Shown here: positions 1 through 12,344 of the stretch, in pieces
Layout: each line of letters starts with the position of its first letter
How positions within the stretch are numbered: the first letter of the stretch is position 1
NCBI RefSeq assembly: GCF_002865645.1
Contig: NW_020194619.1
Span: 1,090,442-1,154,441, forward strand
Source of the DNA: Hyaloscypha bicolor E
Taxonomy: Eukaryota > Ascomycota > Leotiomycetes > Helotiales > Hyaloscyphaceae
Length of the DNA: 64,000 bases
Direction: 5' to 3'
Made by a program: the position numbers and the translations under genes
The notes under the pieces: model-generated
Database searches by the model: none
What the model saw: the letters and a program-made list of their open reading frames with translations, nothing else
Told to the model about the DNA's origin: nothing

Positions 1-1175
1 AGATTGGGTCGATCAAGAGGAAGAGAGGGGGCGCAATTGACGAAGAGCCATCCAAGAAAACGAAGAAGAATTCTCATTATCCATCACCTGCCGTACCGGT
101 CACTCCTGTTCTCGTCCGGAAGAAGTCAGTTACGTTCACTCCGGAGACGAAAGTCGACGATGGAGACAGCATAAAGCAACTATTCAATTCTTGGGTAGCA
201 GAGCAAAAGTCGCAGGACCCATCATTTCAACTGCAAAATTCGCAACTGGCATTCAAGACCCCGGAACCTTCTATTGTCGAGGAACAAGTCAAGACAAGCC
301 TTGACGAAAAAGACAGAAGAGCTAAGAGGATCAAGAAACCGAAGCAAGAACAGGGCAAGTCCAAATCATCGAAGCCCTCAAAGATCGTCAAACCTGCCAA
401 CCTCTCCTCCCGGCCTTACCTTCAATACCTCCGACAATATCACGAATCGAGAGACAACTGGAAGTTCAACAAGAACCACCAAACTCATCTCCTCAAGCAC
501 GTCTTCGATATCGATATCATACCCTCCGATCACGCATACCTCATTTGCCCCTACGTCCGAGGACTCCAAGGTGGAGTAAGAACGAGGCTGCGAGACGCAG
601 CTCTTGCTATCAAAGTCAAAGATCAAGCGGAAGGTGCTGCTGGCTTCCCCGAAAACATGGCCGATTCCGACAAGAAGCAGCAGGAATATGATGCAGCTAT
701 GAAGAAGTACGTGGAGCACATGACGGCGGCCAATGCATCGTCAACGATGGGTTACGAGGAAGGAGTTTTGATGGGTCTGTCAGATGCAAACATGGCGAAG
801 AGGGTTGCTAAGAGGACGAGGGCGGAGCAAATCTTGGCAGAACTTGAGACAGCTCAGGATCGCAGCGAAGTCGTTGATAAAGGCCTTGTCAGCGGTGATA
901 ATGACAGCCAGAAGAGACTGAGGATGAATGACGGATCGACCCAGAGGGTTGCAAGGAGAAGAAAACAACGGACCGCAACGGTGGAGGATACCAGTTCATC
1001 TGATTCTGATGATTCAGAAGACGATAGCTCGGATGACTCTGTTACCGAACGCGATGGTGGTGATGACACGTCTTCGAGCTCTTCAAGCTCTTCTTCCAGC
1101 TCCGAGTCTGAGGAGGAAGATAGCCAGGAAGATTCAGAAGACAGCAGCGAGGAAAGCGAGGACTCTGATGAGTAG
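1..1175 (+). CDS. WKF-domain protein (C7orf50-like), 5' end outside window
   Basis: A single frame is open from base 3 to the TAG at 1173-1175, so the window enters the gene part-way; about 390 residues are visible. The middle carries the WKF signature (Trp-Lys-Phe at about residues 153-155 of the visible part, within a stretch ending in a hydrophobic DIDIIP block), which names the WKF family that includes human C7orf50. Upstream is a Lys-rich, nuclear-type region; downstream is a charged helical segment and then an acidic Ser/Asp/Glu tail of about 70 residues including a run of serines. Such basic-then-acidic layouts are common in nucleolar proteins, and a ribosome-biogenesis role is inference. 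The internal ATG at 657 is in the same frame and is not the start, because the WKF motif lies upstream of it. Confidence 0.8.
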   Translation, partial: IGSIKRKRGGAIDEEPSKKTKKNSHYPSPAVPVTPVLVRKKSVTFTPETKVDDGDSIKQLFNSWVAEQKSQDPSFQLQNSQLAFKTPEPSIVEEQVKTSLDEKDRRAKRIKKPKQEQGKSKSSKPSKIVKPANLSSRPYLQYLRQYHESRDNWKFNKNHQTHLLKHVFDIDIIPSDHAYLICPYVRGLQGGVRTRLRDAALAIKVKDQAEGAAGFPENMADSDKKQQEYDAAMKKYVEHMTAANASSTMGYEEGVLMGLSDANMAKRVAKRTRAEQILAELETAQDRSEVVDKGLVSGDNDSQKRLRMNDGSTQRVARRRKQRTATVEDTSSSDSDDSEDDSSDDSVTERDGGDDTSSSSSSSSSSSESEEEDSQEDSEDSSEESEDSDE

Positions 1176-1856
1176 GTGTCAGGAGGACGGCACTGGCCTT
1201 TAGAATCGTCCCTACAAATGATTTCACGTGAATTACAGATACCCTGAATTACTAGTTTCGTTCTTAACTGGTCGGTGCAAGTGGACCATGTTCACGGAAC
1301 GCACATTAGTTACATTTAATCTAGGGCCCAATAGACAAGAATACAGAAAGACCTTTCAATTTCATTAAAATTTGTCCTTCCCAAGACCAATCGAAAAGGC
1401 AAATGCAAGATTAGATTCTTATCCTGCAGCTGGCTGCAAAAGGGACCCCGTGAACACTTTCTCGCATCTGAACCCCTCCTTTTCGTACGATCGACGTCAG
1501 TGATCCAAACAGTTCCCCACCTTAGCCAATGAAGACAAACCGAGTCTTTAAATCCCATCTTTTCACAATATCGCGCAAATATTCCCCAGCCATATCGCTA
1601 CTTAATCATACGTACTCTTTTATCCCCGTGCTCGAGCAAGTATATCCCGAATATTGTTTCGTTCACCGCAAGTTGCGTGCGAGTGCGTGGTTTTCTGGGC
1701 TGAGAGTGAGGTGTGCGTTTCGCTCTAGGCAGACACCATATCACTCGATCTCCTCCTAACGACCTCAGGCTCTTCCTCACCAACTCGCGTCTCTCGCAGA
1801 TTTATTGCCATTTTGCATAGCCTACTGAAACAATCGGAGGAGGAACAGCAGTCAAA
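1176..1856. other. intergenic, nothing recognised
   Basis: Between two plus-strand genes. I see no coding frame with convincing composition and no RNA gene; it should hold the 3' UTR of the WKF gene and the promoter of the next. Confidence 0.5.
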
Positions 1857-2549
1857 ATGACGCGATTAATAGTATACAGTACCGCCTTTGTGGCGTTCCT
1901 TGGAGGTAAGCTCAATGTCACCGACTCTTCTCGCAATTCCTCACTAATATCGCCCAGCGACCGCGATGACCTTGGCTGCAATATTCATTCCGGACTGGAT
2001 CACTTGGACGGTAGACACAACCGACGGCGGACGATTCACCAAGACGATTGGACTTCACAGGAGCTGTTCTTCCACAATGGGACATTGTATACACTACCCA
2101 CAAGAGGAGGATTGTTCGGGCACCGACAGGTACTTTTGTTCGATGTGGAGGTCTGTGGGGTTTATGATGTCGCTTACGGCGGTGCTGGAGTTGGCTACAC
2201 TATTGGCGTATATAGTGGTTATACTTGGTGGGAAGCAGAAGAGGGAAGCCGGGTGGAAGATGCTCGCCAGCATGTTATTATTAATTGGGGTGGTACAATG
2301 TGCTAGTATGGCTATTGTGGTATGTTATACCCTCGAAAGAGACGTTTCGTTGCTGACGTGGGGCAGGCATACCTATTTGACAACGACGAGAGGTTCTTCG
2401 TTGGATGGAAGTTGGATAAGTCGTGGGTTCTATGCACGGTTTCTTGGAGTATTGCGGTTCTTTCGGCAGCATGTATCTCTCTGTCGGCATTTGTGTTCCC
2501 GCCAGAAGATGGATACGAACTTATTCCTAGCGAGCGGCATGGGAGATAA
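1857..2549 (+). CDS. four-TM claudin/Sur7-like membrane protein
   Basis: Three exons, 1857-1905, 1958-2319 and 2367-2549, give a 197-residue protein; both introns are about 50 nt with GT-AG ends and restore frame exactly. The protein has four hydrophobic segments: one at the N-terminus, two in the middle after a Cys-containing loop, and one near the C-terminus. The first loop carries a GLHRSC stretch that resembles the GLW-x-C signature of claudin/Sur7-type tetraspan proteins, followed by two further cysteines able to form a disulphide. The short tail is polar. Location in the plasma membrane is expected; the precise function is unknown. The start is the first ATG and gives a hydrophobic first segment immediately. 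Confidence 0.75.
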
Positions 2550-2945
2550 TCGGGGGATGGTACAGATGGAACGAATTATGCATGCGGGTGGGGATAATCT
2601 TTGTACATGAGGTTGCGTGAGAGCAGCTTGGAGCATTGGGATTTTGCATGGCGTTTGCGTTTGGGGGATTGCAGGGAGTAGTTTCAACCTCACATTTTGG
2701 TTGTATCTGGTAATACCCAAATTTAAGGAAGTGTGGTTTCTGCACAAGTTCTCTTGCTCCAGATCCATCGAAATGGGTTCCAATTTTGCCTTGCAAAGTG
2801 CTTGGTCACGTGGAATGCGCCTTTTTTTGGTAGCAGTGTAATAAGATTAAATAGGGATTTCTCCCGTCCAAAGCCGCGGTTTTCCGCAAAGCTGATTTGG
2901 CCGAGTGTACGCGCCCCTGAACGCTTTGATGAAGGCACCTCTAAC

Positions 2946-3080
2946 AATTCCCAGGGTCTAAGGCGATGGTATGTTGATTTCCGGGATCTGCGAGTGATGT
3001 CCTTCTAACATGAAGAAGGTTTTAAGCTTGCTTAAATCACCATTATCGAAAGATGCGTGAGTTCGAACCTCACAGTCAGG
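2946..3080 (+). pseudogene. tRNA-Leu-like relic with intron-sized insert
   Basis: The 3' part looks like a class II (Leu-type) tRNA: a variable arm with a GAAA loop at about 3043-3055, then a perfect T arm (GTGAG 3057-3061, TTCGAAC loop, CTCAC 3069-3073). A D-arm core, GGTCTAAGGCG, lies at 2955-2965, and a four-pair anticodon stem can form between TGGT 2967-2970 and ACCA 3039-3042, leaving about 68 nt between them. However, no 5' strand pairs with the 3' acceptor AGTCAGG (3074-3080) and the anticodon loop is not recognisable. I read it as a decayed tRNA gene. Confidence 0.5.
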
Positions 3081-3438
3081 TAAGCAGCTTATTTCATTGA
3101 TCGGTACCCCGAGCTCCTTGTTCGCGAGCCAGCCTCATGCTCCTGGCTCAATACCTCCCAAAGAAATATCTTGCTGATCCGTCATAGCAAAAACGGTTTA
3201 AACGGTTTACCTTTTTGAATTTTTGGTCTTTTTCTGCCAGGGGTTGCCAGTACGGTGGGGTTGGCTGCAGAGTTGCTTCAACAGGTAATTTGAGGGACTA
3301 TGAATCAACGGCTTTATCTACTAGAATCTTCTTTTCACTTTTGAATTTCCGATGTCCCTACCAGTACTACATTTATTGAACCAATGGTACTATATTCAAA
3401 TTCAAATGTTCCAAGTACTGAGTTGAGATCGACCCACC

Positions 3439-3465
3439 CTTATCGGGTGAGGGGCAACCGATAAG
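3439..3465. promoter_or_regulatory. inverted pair of GATA sites
   Basis: CTTATCGG at 3439-3446 faces CCGATAAG at 3458-3465 across an 11-nt spacer, about 70-95 bp upstream of the PhyH-family ATG at 3532. Paired GATA boxes are the known binding arrangement for fungal GATA factors such as AreA (nitrogen) or SreA-type (iron). Which factor binds, if any, is inference. Confidence 0.4.
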
Positions 3466-3531
3466 CTGGGTCTCCTCGTTCTTAACTTCTCCTTTTAAAC
3501 CGCGCACGTGTTTCCACTCAACATTCTACAA

Positions 3532-4512
3532 ATGGCTCCCTCACGCACATCTCTGGGTGCGCCCACAGTATCCCATAGCCTCACGAAAGAGCAATTAGCA
3601 ACTTTCGACCGTGATGGCTACCTCATCGTCCCTGACGCTCTTGACTCTCAAACGGTTTCTTCCTTGCTCAAGGAGACACATTCCTTGCTAGACAGTTTCC
3701 CTCTGGACGACCACCCAATGACCAAATTCTCTACCGGTGAGGGCAGTGAACACGTAGGAGACGACTACTTTCTCGATAGTGGCGACAAGGTCAGGTTCTT
3801 CTTTGAAGAAGGTACTTATCCATTTATCGATCAAGAGGAGGATCATTAACTCGCCCCAGATGCATTCAATTCCACCGGCGCTCTCACAAAACCGAAGTCT
3901 CTTGCAATAAACAAGATAGGTCATTATTTACACGCTCTCAGCCCGCCTTTTGCGTCTCTCCTCGTTCCAAGCTCAACGCACTCCCCATCCGCAATTGCTC
4001 GCGATCTTGGCTTTCGAGATCCCCGCTGTCTTCAAAGCATGGTTATCTGCAAGCAGCCTGAAATCGGAGGTGCCGTACCCCCGCACCAAGATTCAACGTT
4101 CTTGTACACAGATCCCCCTAGCGCAGTGGGCTTCTGGTACGCCTTGGAGGATGCCACAGTGGAGAATGGATGCTTGAGTTTCCTGCCTGGAAGCCATAAG
4201 AAAGCTGAAATTGAGAAGCGGTTTGTTAGAAAGCGGGAAGGTGGTGGTACTGAATTTGTGGATAATGAAGGAGCGAGATTTCCGCCCGGCAAGGGGTTTG
4301 GGGGTGGAGACGTAGAGGGAGAGTATAAGTTGGGGGAGGTCAAGGCTGGGACACTGGTGTTGATTCATGGGAATTTGCTTCATAAGAGTGAGAAGAATGT
4401 CAGTAAGAAGGGACGGATTATTTACACTTTCCATGTTATTGAAGGGGAAGGGGCGAAGTATGATGAGATGAATTGGCTGCAGCCGCCGAAGGAGGGGTTT
4501 ACGAAGTTATGA
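3532..4512 (+). CDS. phytanoyl-CoA dioxygenase (PhyH) family protein
   Basis: Two exons, 3532-3811 and 3860-4512, give 310 residues, the length of the PHYHD1-like branch. This is a non-haem Fe(II)/2-oxoglutarate oxygenase: the iron facial triad is visible as His169-x-Asp171 (PHQD) and the distal His268 (LLHKSE), and Arg279 (GRIIYTF) is placed to bind 2-oxoglutarate. The N-terminal FDRDGYLIVPDAL motif is typical of the family. The substrate is not predictable from sequence; acyl-CoA or secondary metabolites are both known in the family. The start is ATG 3532; the frame upstream opens only at a GTG. A double GATA site lies just upstream. Confidence 0.88.
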
Positions 4513-5604
4513 GCAGGTCTTTTGAGGACAAGGGGTTGTATGACGAGTTTTGATACAATAGCAACCTCATGGGCTCTACTCCAAATCCTCTATGGCGACC
4601 CCACAACCAATCGATTGATCCCACATTAAACTCGTTAATTCCCTGGCTTCATACTTTGATGTTGCCTTCGAGACTTAAATCACCTAAACATGAGACAATC
4701 ATTTTACAAGGGCCAAAGGCAACGACAGGCGCTAATTGACAATGGACTTAGTGGACTTGGATACCAACTACTCCGTAAGTGTTTGCCAAACAACTGAGCA
4801 AACTGTCCATCCCTGGCGATTTGGCAAATAGAAGTTAAGCACACTTCCAGAAAAGACACCACCATGCAAGTTTGGAGAGCCCAGGGCAAGGAAGCTCGTG
4901 TGAGGAGACTTCCATGCGTCTTTCATTGGGACTGAGCAGTTGCAAGATCAACATTTTTGCCACCTTCGGCGTGGCTGTAGATGGGATTCTCCCATCAGGA
5001 GATGGCATTCATGTCGTCGATACTTTCTGCACTGGCTGGCGTTGGCGAGGGAAGGATGAGCAGCAAGGATTCCTCCGAACGCCACCTCCGGGATATTTTT
5101 AGAGGGCCAGCCCCTGTCAATTATCCATTACCGGCGCATTCAAGCTCCGTGATGCCAAAGTAAACATCGCAATGGCTGCGCCAGGAGAGAAGGAAAAGGA
5201 TTATCAAGGGCGACTTTTTAACTAGCAGCGAGAACGGCTATGACAACGTTTCAAAATATGCAGAGCAATGCTGTGCAGAAGTGAGATGCGTGAGAAGTTG
5301 TTGCTCCGCCTGCAAAACCCCAGCCTCCTCGCTTGCTGGCTGGTCAACGAGCCCCAGCCACCTGTCGAAGCTCCCCTCAAACCATCCGCAAGCTCTGTCG
5401 TGCTCCCTACTGCAGACCATACCTTCTCCACGCTCAACGTGCTCTCTCCTGCAGCCGGAGATGCGGTAGTGCTTTCTCTCATTTGAACTTCTTCAACAAT
5501 GCTCATCTAGAGCTTCGAGCTACTCATAAACAACAGGACGTCACCCAGCTGCCAAGCCACTATCAATCACAACAAAGAGCTTCGAGTCCTGATCGCGGAA
5601 CACC
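4513..5604. other. intergenic, nothing recognised
   Basis: About 1.1 kb. Several short overlapping frames exist in 5222-5665 but they have no family signature or consistent codon pattern. It should hold the 5' leader of the C2 gene. Confidence 0.45.
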
Positions 5605-8461
5605 ATGGCGACCAAATCGAAGATCAATGGCCTCAACCATACGGCGGGCATCTATTCTGACATGACCGTCGATGGTCCGGAAATTGGAACCCTGGTTGTT
5701 ATTGTTGATCGCGCGAAGAATCTGCCAAATCGGAAGACAATTGGGAAGCAAGATCCGTATTGCGCGGCGAGGCTTGGCAAGGAAGCAAAGAAGACAGAGA
5801 CTGACCGTCGAGGAGGGCAAACGCCGAGATGGTAAGGTCCATTTGAGACCTGAGAAACCCAATGCTAACATCTTGTCCAGGGACCAAGAACTTCGATATA
5901 CCGTGCACGACTCCCCGGATTACTATCAACTGAAGGTTTCGGTTTTCAACGATGACAAGAAGACGGATTTAATTGGAGAGACTTGGGTTGACCTAAAAGA
6001 AGTCGTGGTTCCAGGCGGCGGCCAGAATGATCTGTGGCATACTTTGAGCTGCAAAGGTAAATACGCCGGGGAGATCAGGATCGAGATCACGTACTACGAC
6101 ACACGACCAAAACAAGAGAAGCCTGAGAAGATAAAGCAGGCAGGGACAAATGGCGTAGAAGATGGTAGTAGAGATTCTCTCAAAGGGCCACGACAACCCA
6201 AAGCTCCGGTTAAGAGAAGGCCCTTGCCATCCGATCCAGTTACTGGGGCTCCCGCGCCACTACCAGATTACAGTCAGACCCCACCTCGAGGTTACCCACC
6301 TTCACCAGCAGCTGTCCAAGAATACTCCCATACGCCTCCTCGAGGGTACCAACCCTCACCCTCTGCCATCCCGGAGCACCTGCAGACGCCCTCACGTGGA
6401 CATCAAAGTCCCAATTTTATACCAAATCAATCGCCTCTCCAAAGTGTTGAGTACAGCACACCGCCTCAGTTCTCACAATCGCAAGGCTACGATAGTCCTC
6501 CAACTATGAATGGATATGGAGCTATGGCAAATAGCAAACCAGTGTCTGAGAGATATGAGATGTATGATCCTACAACCAGAAATGATTTCACGCAGGAGAA
6601 CAGCATGAATCATTATGATGAACATGAAAGCATCGATCCCCATGATCGATATAGTTCACACGTTCCTTATGAATTACCCCAGCCCGAAGACTTCGGACCG
6701 CCTCCAAGTCCTGGAGGCCCGCCTCCCCCACCACCAGCCCACCGGAGCAGGAACAACAGTGCTCATGTTAGCCCAGCACCTGCTATGACATCCCATGGAA
6801 GCTATGGATTTGCCCAAGACAGACGACCATCGAATCCCTACGAAACTCCACCCCACGATGCTCATCGGCATTCTATGCCAGCATATTCAAACAGTAATTC
6901 ATACCAACCTTACACACCGGAAGGAGATAGAGATCAGTTCCGAAGATCAGCCAATGCGAGTTATCAGCAGTCGCCACCTCGTCATGATTCTTATGATTCG
7001 AACTACAACAATAGCTACGGAACAATGCAGCCCACTGTTGAGGATGCGCCACCGTCGCCTGGAGGTGGCCATTATTCTGGGCACAGAGGCAGTGGATCAC
7101 GAGTTGCTCAGTACGATGACAGAAGATATGACGAAGTCCCGTCTCCTGCCCCGTTGAATCTAAGTGGCAGAGGTAGCGCTGCTTCGGGACGAAACAGTAC
7201 TTCAACAGCTCCAAGTCATCAACTCTCGAACGGCTCGGTGGGATATACTTCCAACGGTTCACAGTTATCGTATCGTTCGCAAACCGAATCTATCTCTTCC
7301 AGGACATCCTATAATTCAATACCGCAACAAGATCAAAGACCTCGCGGAATGTCGGAAGACCTACCAGGTTCACCAGAATATGGATTGCCTCCGGTACCAG
7401 CAACTCTGGTTGCTGGCATGGACCCTATCATTGCACAGGAAATCTCTGACAGGATCTACGACGAAAAACGAGCCAGTTACAATCAAAATGGCGGCAGTGC
7501 CAGGGGAAGATACCAGAATTCTTCTCAATATCAATCAAATCGCACGCATCCTCAGTCGTACCATGAGGTTGTGACTCCATTTGTTCCAGCCGCTGCTACT
7601 TACGATGAACGACAAAGTCGGGTTTCAGCCGCCACTGTACCGATTGTGAAGCCAAGGGCTATCTCTCCAGATCCTCGTTCACCTGTTCGCAAATCAGTCA
7701 GCCCGTCGCCAGGCCCTCCAGTTGACAAGCGGAGACTGTCCGGAATTCCTTTCGGACCAGATTCATACAACGCGTTGAATCCAAGTCTTTCTAGCTCTAT
7801 GCCTACACCACCATTGAGTGCGGCTTACGATGCGAAGGATGTTGACCCTGATGCTAAAATCATTACCCACGACGGACGAGAAATTGATCCCAGTGATCAC
7901 ATTCCGGAATCGAACTATGCTCCATTGCTCGAGAAGAAAGGCCCCAAGTACGCTTCACAACTTCCGGACCGTAACTATCGGCCACCCCCTTCGCAGCCGA
8001 TGTCAGCTGCTGGCCGCAGACCATTGAAACAAGCCGGGAGGCCGCATTCCATGCAGCCCATGTCGACGCCCATCTACATGAATGCTGGCCCGCCAGATCC
8101 ATCTCCACCAACCGGTCGCAATCGCCTGCAAAAGAAGGCCAACCGAATGTCAGCTCAGCCAGCTCCAAACTCTAGCCCATTAGCACCGATTACACCGTAC
8201 CAAGACAACTATGCTCCGGGAAGTCTCTCCCGAGCTAATACTGGTGATTTTGGCACGAATGAAAATTATGCTCTAACGAATTATGGAAGTAGTCCTGGAT
8301 ATCGAGGCACGTCCGGCCCACCACCTATCCCCGCAAAGGTCCCAATGAATATGAATGGTCCACCGCCTCCTCAGCCTGGAGGGGCCGATGCTTGGGCGTT
8401 GTTGGAGGAGATGAAAAACATCGATTTGGGGAGTGGACGAGCAAGACGAAGGGGCTACTGA
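5605..8461 (+). CDS. C2-domain, proline-rich protein; Fic1/Inn1-like ingression protein
   Basis: Exons 5605-5831 and 5881-8461 join within a Trp codon to give 935 residues. Residues about 15-140 form a C2 domain (VVIVDRAKNLPN start, GKQDPY with Asp50, the WDQELRY strand, and a DLIGE turn). The remaining ~790 residues are low-complexity, rich in Pro, Ser, Tyr and Gln, with many PxxP segments including a PPPPPP run, and end in a short helix with DAWALLEEMK. N-terminal C2 plus PxxP tail is the layout of yeast Inn1 and fission-yeast Fic1, which link the actomyosin ring to membrane ingression and bind SH3 proteins at the septum. Function here is inferred from that layout. The ATG sits in a strong CACCATGG context. 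A longer-looking frame starting at 5672 is a shadow until the intron. Confidence 0.82.
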
Positions 8462-9594
8462 TTCGAGCGGCCTTTTACGATAATGCTTTGCGTTGACGGC
8501 TTGTGTACAACTTCTGTATGTTCTTCTTTATAGACGGGGCTGGTTTTTCAAGGTTCTCTAATAGGGCGGTATATGAATGGAGGCATTTGTGGTTTATTCT
8601 TGCAGAAAATGCCGGGAATAGGATCTGGCGTTCTGAATGTGGACTGGATTCACCGGGTTAGAAAGGGTTGAGGTGCAGCCTCGATGTATTAACAGAATGG
8701 ACTTGATTACAAATACCAGCCAAGTCCTTTACTCGCTTTTGTGACTTTGTGAATCTGCGTTGCGTTGCAGCAAGTGTTGCAGAATGCTCCTGCTGTTTTT
8801 GGATCAATGAAACAAATTAGCGCTTCCCCATGTCACAGCTCGACCTCGTCCTCTCCCGCTGACTTCAACTCAAACCGATTTCAATCCCTGCAGCACCAAT
8901 TGAAGTTCAACAGTTTTATTTCTCTTAACTGAATGGGGACATGATCGGTACCGCCGTATTTGCGGCCCAGCAGCGACCGACACTCTTCCCGTCTTCTGAT
9001 CATTTCGCCTTGGCTGTGCACCCCAGACTCCCCCTCACACATGTTGGTTATGCATCCCAGCAGCAAGGCTGTGTATTCCGCCACCTTCCATGCCGAAAGT
9101 TTATGCTTGTTGGAGGGTGCTAGCAGCCTTCAGTCAAGCTGCTCGTCTCGTAGAGAGAACTCTCATATTGTGATTGCTAAACTTCATTATATGCCTATGC
9201 AGTATTCTCGCCCGAATTCTGTCTCTCCATTTCGCATTGTATCAAGTGGAAGCCGTACTTTTCGGTAAGTTGTTTGACCTGGCAGACTTCCTATTCTTGT
9301 TCTGTCGTCGATGCCTGCTATTCATGTTGTTAGATGAATCAATCCATGGCTGCCTACTCCAAAACAGGCCCATAAGTCGGCCGATGCGACCTCCTGACAC
9401 TTGAAATGCATCCAAGCCTCCTTCAGCTGAGGCTCTTCCTCGAAATAGAAACAAGCATGATGCCGCCTGTACACAATGCTGCCTGGTTTGTAGGTGTGCT
9501 TAGCCACTTGCCACCGTGTTATAAAGCTATCTGAAGTCTACTGTCTGTCTTGACTTTCTGAAATAACCATCTTGTTTGGTACATCAGGACAACA
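8462..9594. other. intergenic, nothing recognised
   Basis: About 1.1 kb between tandem plus-strand genes. Overlapping 60-100 codon frames at 8880-9500 are in conflicting directions without family signatures. Confidence 0.45.
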
Positions 9595-12123
9595 ATGCTA
9601 CGTTCATATTTTCCCCAGTATTCACATTCTCCTTCCCCCTCCCTCAACGAAACAATTGACTCGCCAGTCTCTGAGGATCACCACACCGAATTCAGAGCCC
9701 CATCACACTCGGATGTGACCCCGACCATGGGCGAATATACTCCAATGCCGGCACGGGGTATCGGTACTGTACTCAGGAACGTCGACACAGAACAGAAACT
9801 CGAGTTCATTCAGCATTTAAAAAGAATTGGAGTCGATAAATATGTTGATTTACCACAGGTCAGTGATGAGAGTGAGAGGAACTTCCTTCTTTTGCCTTTG
9901 TAGCCACGCTCTCACGCTGACGATAAAATGTAGCTTGTTGTAGTAGGCGATCAGAGCTCGGGGAAGAGCTCTGTACTCCAGGCCATCACGAGACTCCCTT
10001 TTCCAGTTGATGATAAAATGTGCACTCGCTTCGCCACTGAGGTTGCTCTACAAAGATCTGCTGGGCCTGAATATATCTCAGTACAGATAAAGGCGGCACC
10101 AGCTGAAGAAGATAGTGGTGTTGAAGATAACGATGATTTAAGCACTGAAGGAGGCACTGAGACTATACGTGATATAGAATGTACCACGTTTCCATTCGGG
10201 TCTCAGGAGTTTGCCAACGAGTTCAAGAGGGTTCTTGCAGCAGTATGTTGCGAATCCCGAAGAGTCCACGTTCGTTCTGACATGGCTATCTGCTTAGGCG
10301 AGCTGTCAGCTCTTAGGGTCCGAAGAAGAGGGTCAAGACTTAAGCAAAGCTACCCTCACTATCACAGTAAAGGGTCCCGATGAAATTAATCTCACGGTTG
10401 TGGACATTCCAGGACTTGTCAGTGGTAAGCTCTCTCTGCCCTGGAGGCTTAATTGAATTCATAATGAGTCAATATAGCTGGTCACAATGCCTTCGAAACT
10501 GCCCGTACTCTTGCAGAACGATATATCGATAACCCTAAAAGCATCATTCTGTAGGTCTAATTCTAGAAAACGAGTGCTCAAAGCAGCCAAGCTAATTTTG
10601 GGACACAGTGCGGTGGCACATCCAGCGGATCCAGGAACACAGGAAGTATTCCAAATGATCAGAAACATACCGAACAAAGAGAATCGTGTCATTGGCGTCA
10701 TCACCAAATGTGACCGGAAGCAGGAAGGAGCAGACAATTGGGTAAACTACATCCAGTGAACTATTGAAGTTGCTGACTCCTTTAGATTCTGGACACGATC
10801 AAGAACGAAAGACATCATGGCCATTACTTGAAGCAAGGATGGTTTGGCTTGCGGAATCGGCTTCCAATCGAACGAGACACCAGCAACCAGGAACGAGACG
10901 CAAAAGAGGCCGACTTTTTCACTCGAGGAGTTTGGAATGATCTGAACCCCAGCAGACTCGGCATCAAACACTTGAGAACCGCTCTTACCAAGATGCACAA
11001 CGCTCACATCACAAGCAGCATTCCGGAGCTGATTCCAGAAATAAGGGAACGGCTCTCGTCCTGTGACCACGATCTGGCTCAACTCGGCAAATCACGAAGC
11101 TTAAAGTCAGAACAATTAGAGTGCATGGTTGCATTAGCCTCGTCGTTCTCCAAGTTATCTGAAGATGCCCTCAATGGCTATTATCACAGTTTACCTGACC
11201 AAGATTCTGCGAAGCTCCGGAAGATTGTTCAAGACGGCCTCGAGAAATTCAGAGATTTGATGCTACACTATTATCAAAACTCCTTGCCGGACCTTGATAA
11301 CACAATTCTGACCTCCGTTAACAAGAGGACTTGGTGTTCGTCTATTCTCGCAGAAGAGAATCTTGCAAACATATACAGAGTTATACAAGCCAACCGTGGG
11401 AGAGAATTCCCGGATGAAGTCAACCAAAATGTCATGGGTGTTCTCTGGCGCAACCAGACGACAAATTGGAGGACGATGGCTACAGTCCTCCTCGAGAATC
11501 TGGTGCTTAGAACAGCAAATACCATGAAGGTGCTCGTCAGAAAATCCACTACGGAGCGAGAACTCCAGATCAACACCACCAACTGGTTAACGTCACAGCT
11601 TCCTGCAGCTTCCAAGGCTGCAGCTGATGAGCTATCAAGGGTACTCTCCGATGAAGCTCGCACATGGACTCTTAGACCAAGATACTCCACTCGCGTAGGA
11701 GCACTTTACAATGCCTACATCACGGCTATGGCTAGATCTCTTGTCGAGCTGGATGATGATAATGGTTCGTTGGAGTATTGGGACCGCCAGATAAAATTAT
11801 GGCTAGCTGGACACAGGAATGTTGACACCGTCTTGAACACTTACGTCCGTCTCAAGGCATATCATGAAGTGGCCATGGAGAGATTTGTCGACAACGTCGC
11901 TCTTCAAGTGGTTGAACGACATTTGCTTGGTCCATCCAGTGCGCTGAGAATGTTCACGCCATCTTACGTTGTCAAGATGGCTGAGGACGATGCTGAACTT
12001 CTCAAGACAATTGCGGGCGAGAATGAGGACAAGGCTGTTGAGAGAACAAATCTAGCCAACGAGATTGCTAGTCTAACGGAAGCACTGGCTTCTGCCGTAC
12101 GTTTTGGTATCTCTAACAGTTGA
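9595..12123 (+). CDS. dynamin-family large GTPase (Mx/dynamin-like)
   Basis: Six exons, 9595-9858, 9934-10242, 10298-10424, 10478-10550, 10609-10741 and 10786-12123, give 747 residues; all five introns are GT-AG and keep frame. The G domain has G1 GDQSSGKS (residues 93-100), G3 DIPG (227-230) and G4 TKCD (290-293). A helical stalk region follows (about 300-640) and a GED-like helical C-terminus (about 650-745) ends the protein. There is no PH domain or TM, so it resembles the fungal Mx-like/Vps1-like cytosolic branch rather than classical dynamin. G4 has Cys where Pro is usual. The role is presumably membrane remodelling; the actual membrane is unknown. The 88-residue first exon is Ser/Pro-rich and poorly conserved, so the start is less sure than the rest. 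Confidence 0.88.
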
Positions 12124-12344
12124 AGTTCTGGGGAAACAGGGTGATTTCGGAAAGGGGAGAGTACGAATTGTTACCGGATTTGAATTCCGTCCATATCTCT
12201 TGGGGGTTTTTAGTTCTAGCAAATAAAGATTGATTTTTACCGCGATTTTGAAAATACTAATTGGTATTCCGAGAGACAGGCACCTAAATTACGTTTGGCT
12301 CCTATGCATATACTTCGAGTTAACTTTTCCGGTCATTTTTAGTC

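Larger units (their letters stand above)
2550..3531. other. intergenic region holding the tRNA relic and a GATA palindrome
   Basis: About 1 kb between plus-strand genes. Apart from the tRNA-like relic and the paired GATA sites listed separately, no feature is supported. Confidence 0.5.

Noticed and set aside
5672..5880. Extended upstream reading of the C2-domain gene in another frame
   Set aside because: The C2 domain is encoded by the frame from ATG 5605 and spliced at 5831/5881; this stretch is the wrong frame read through the intron.
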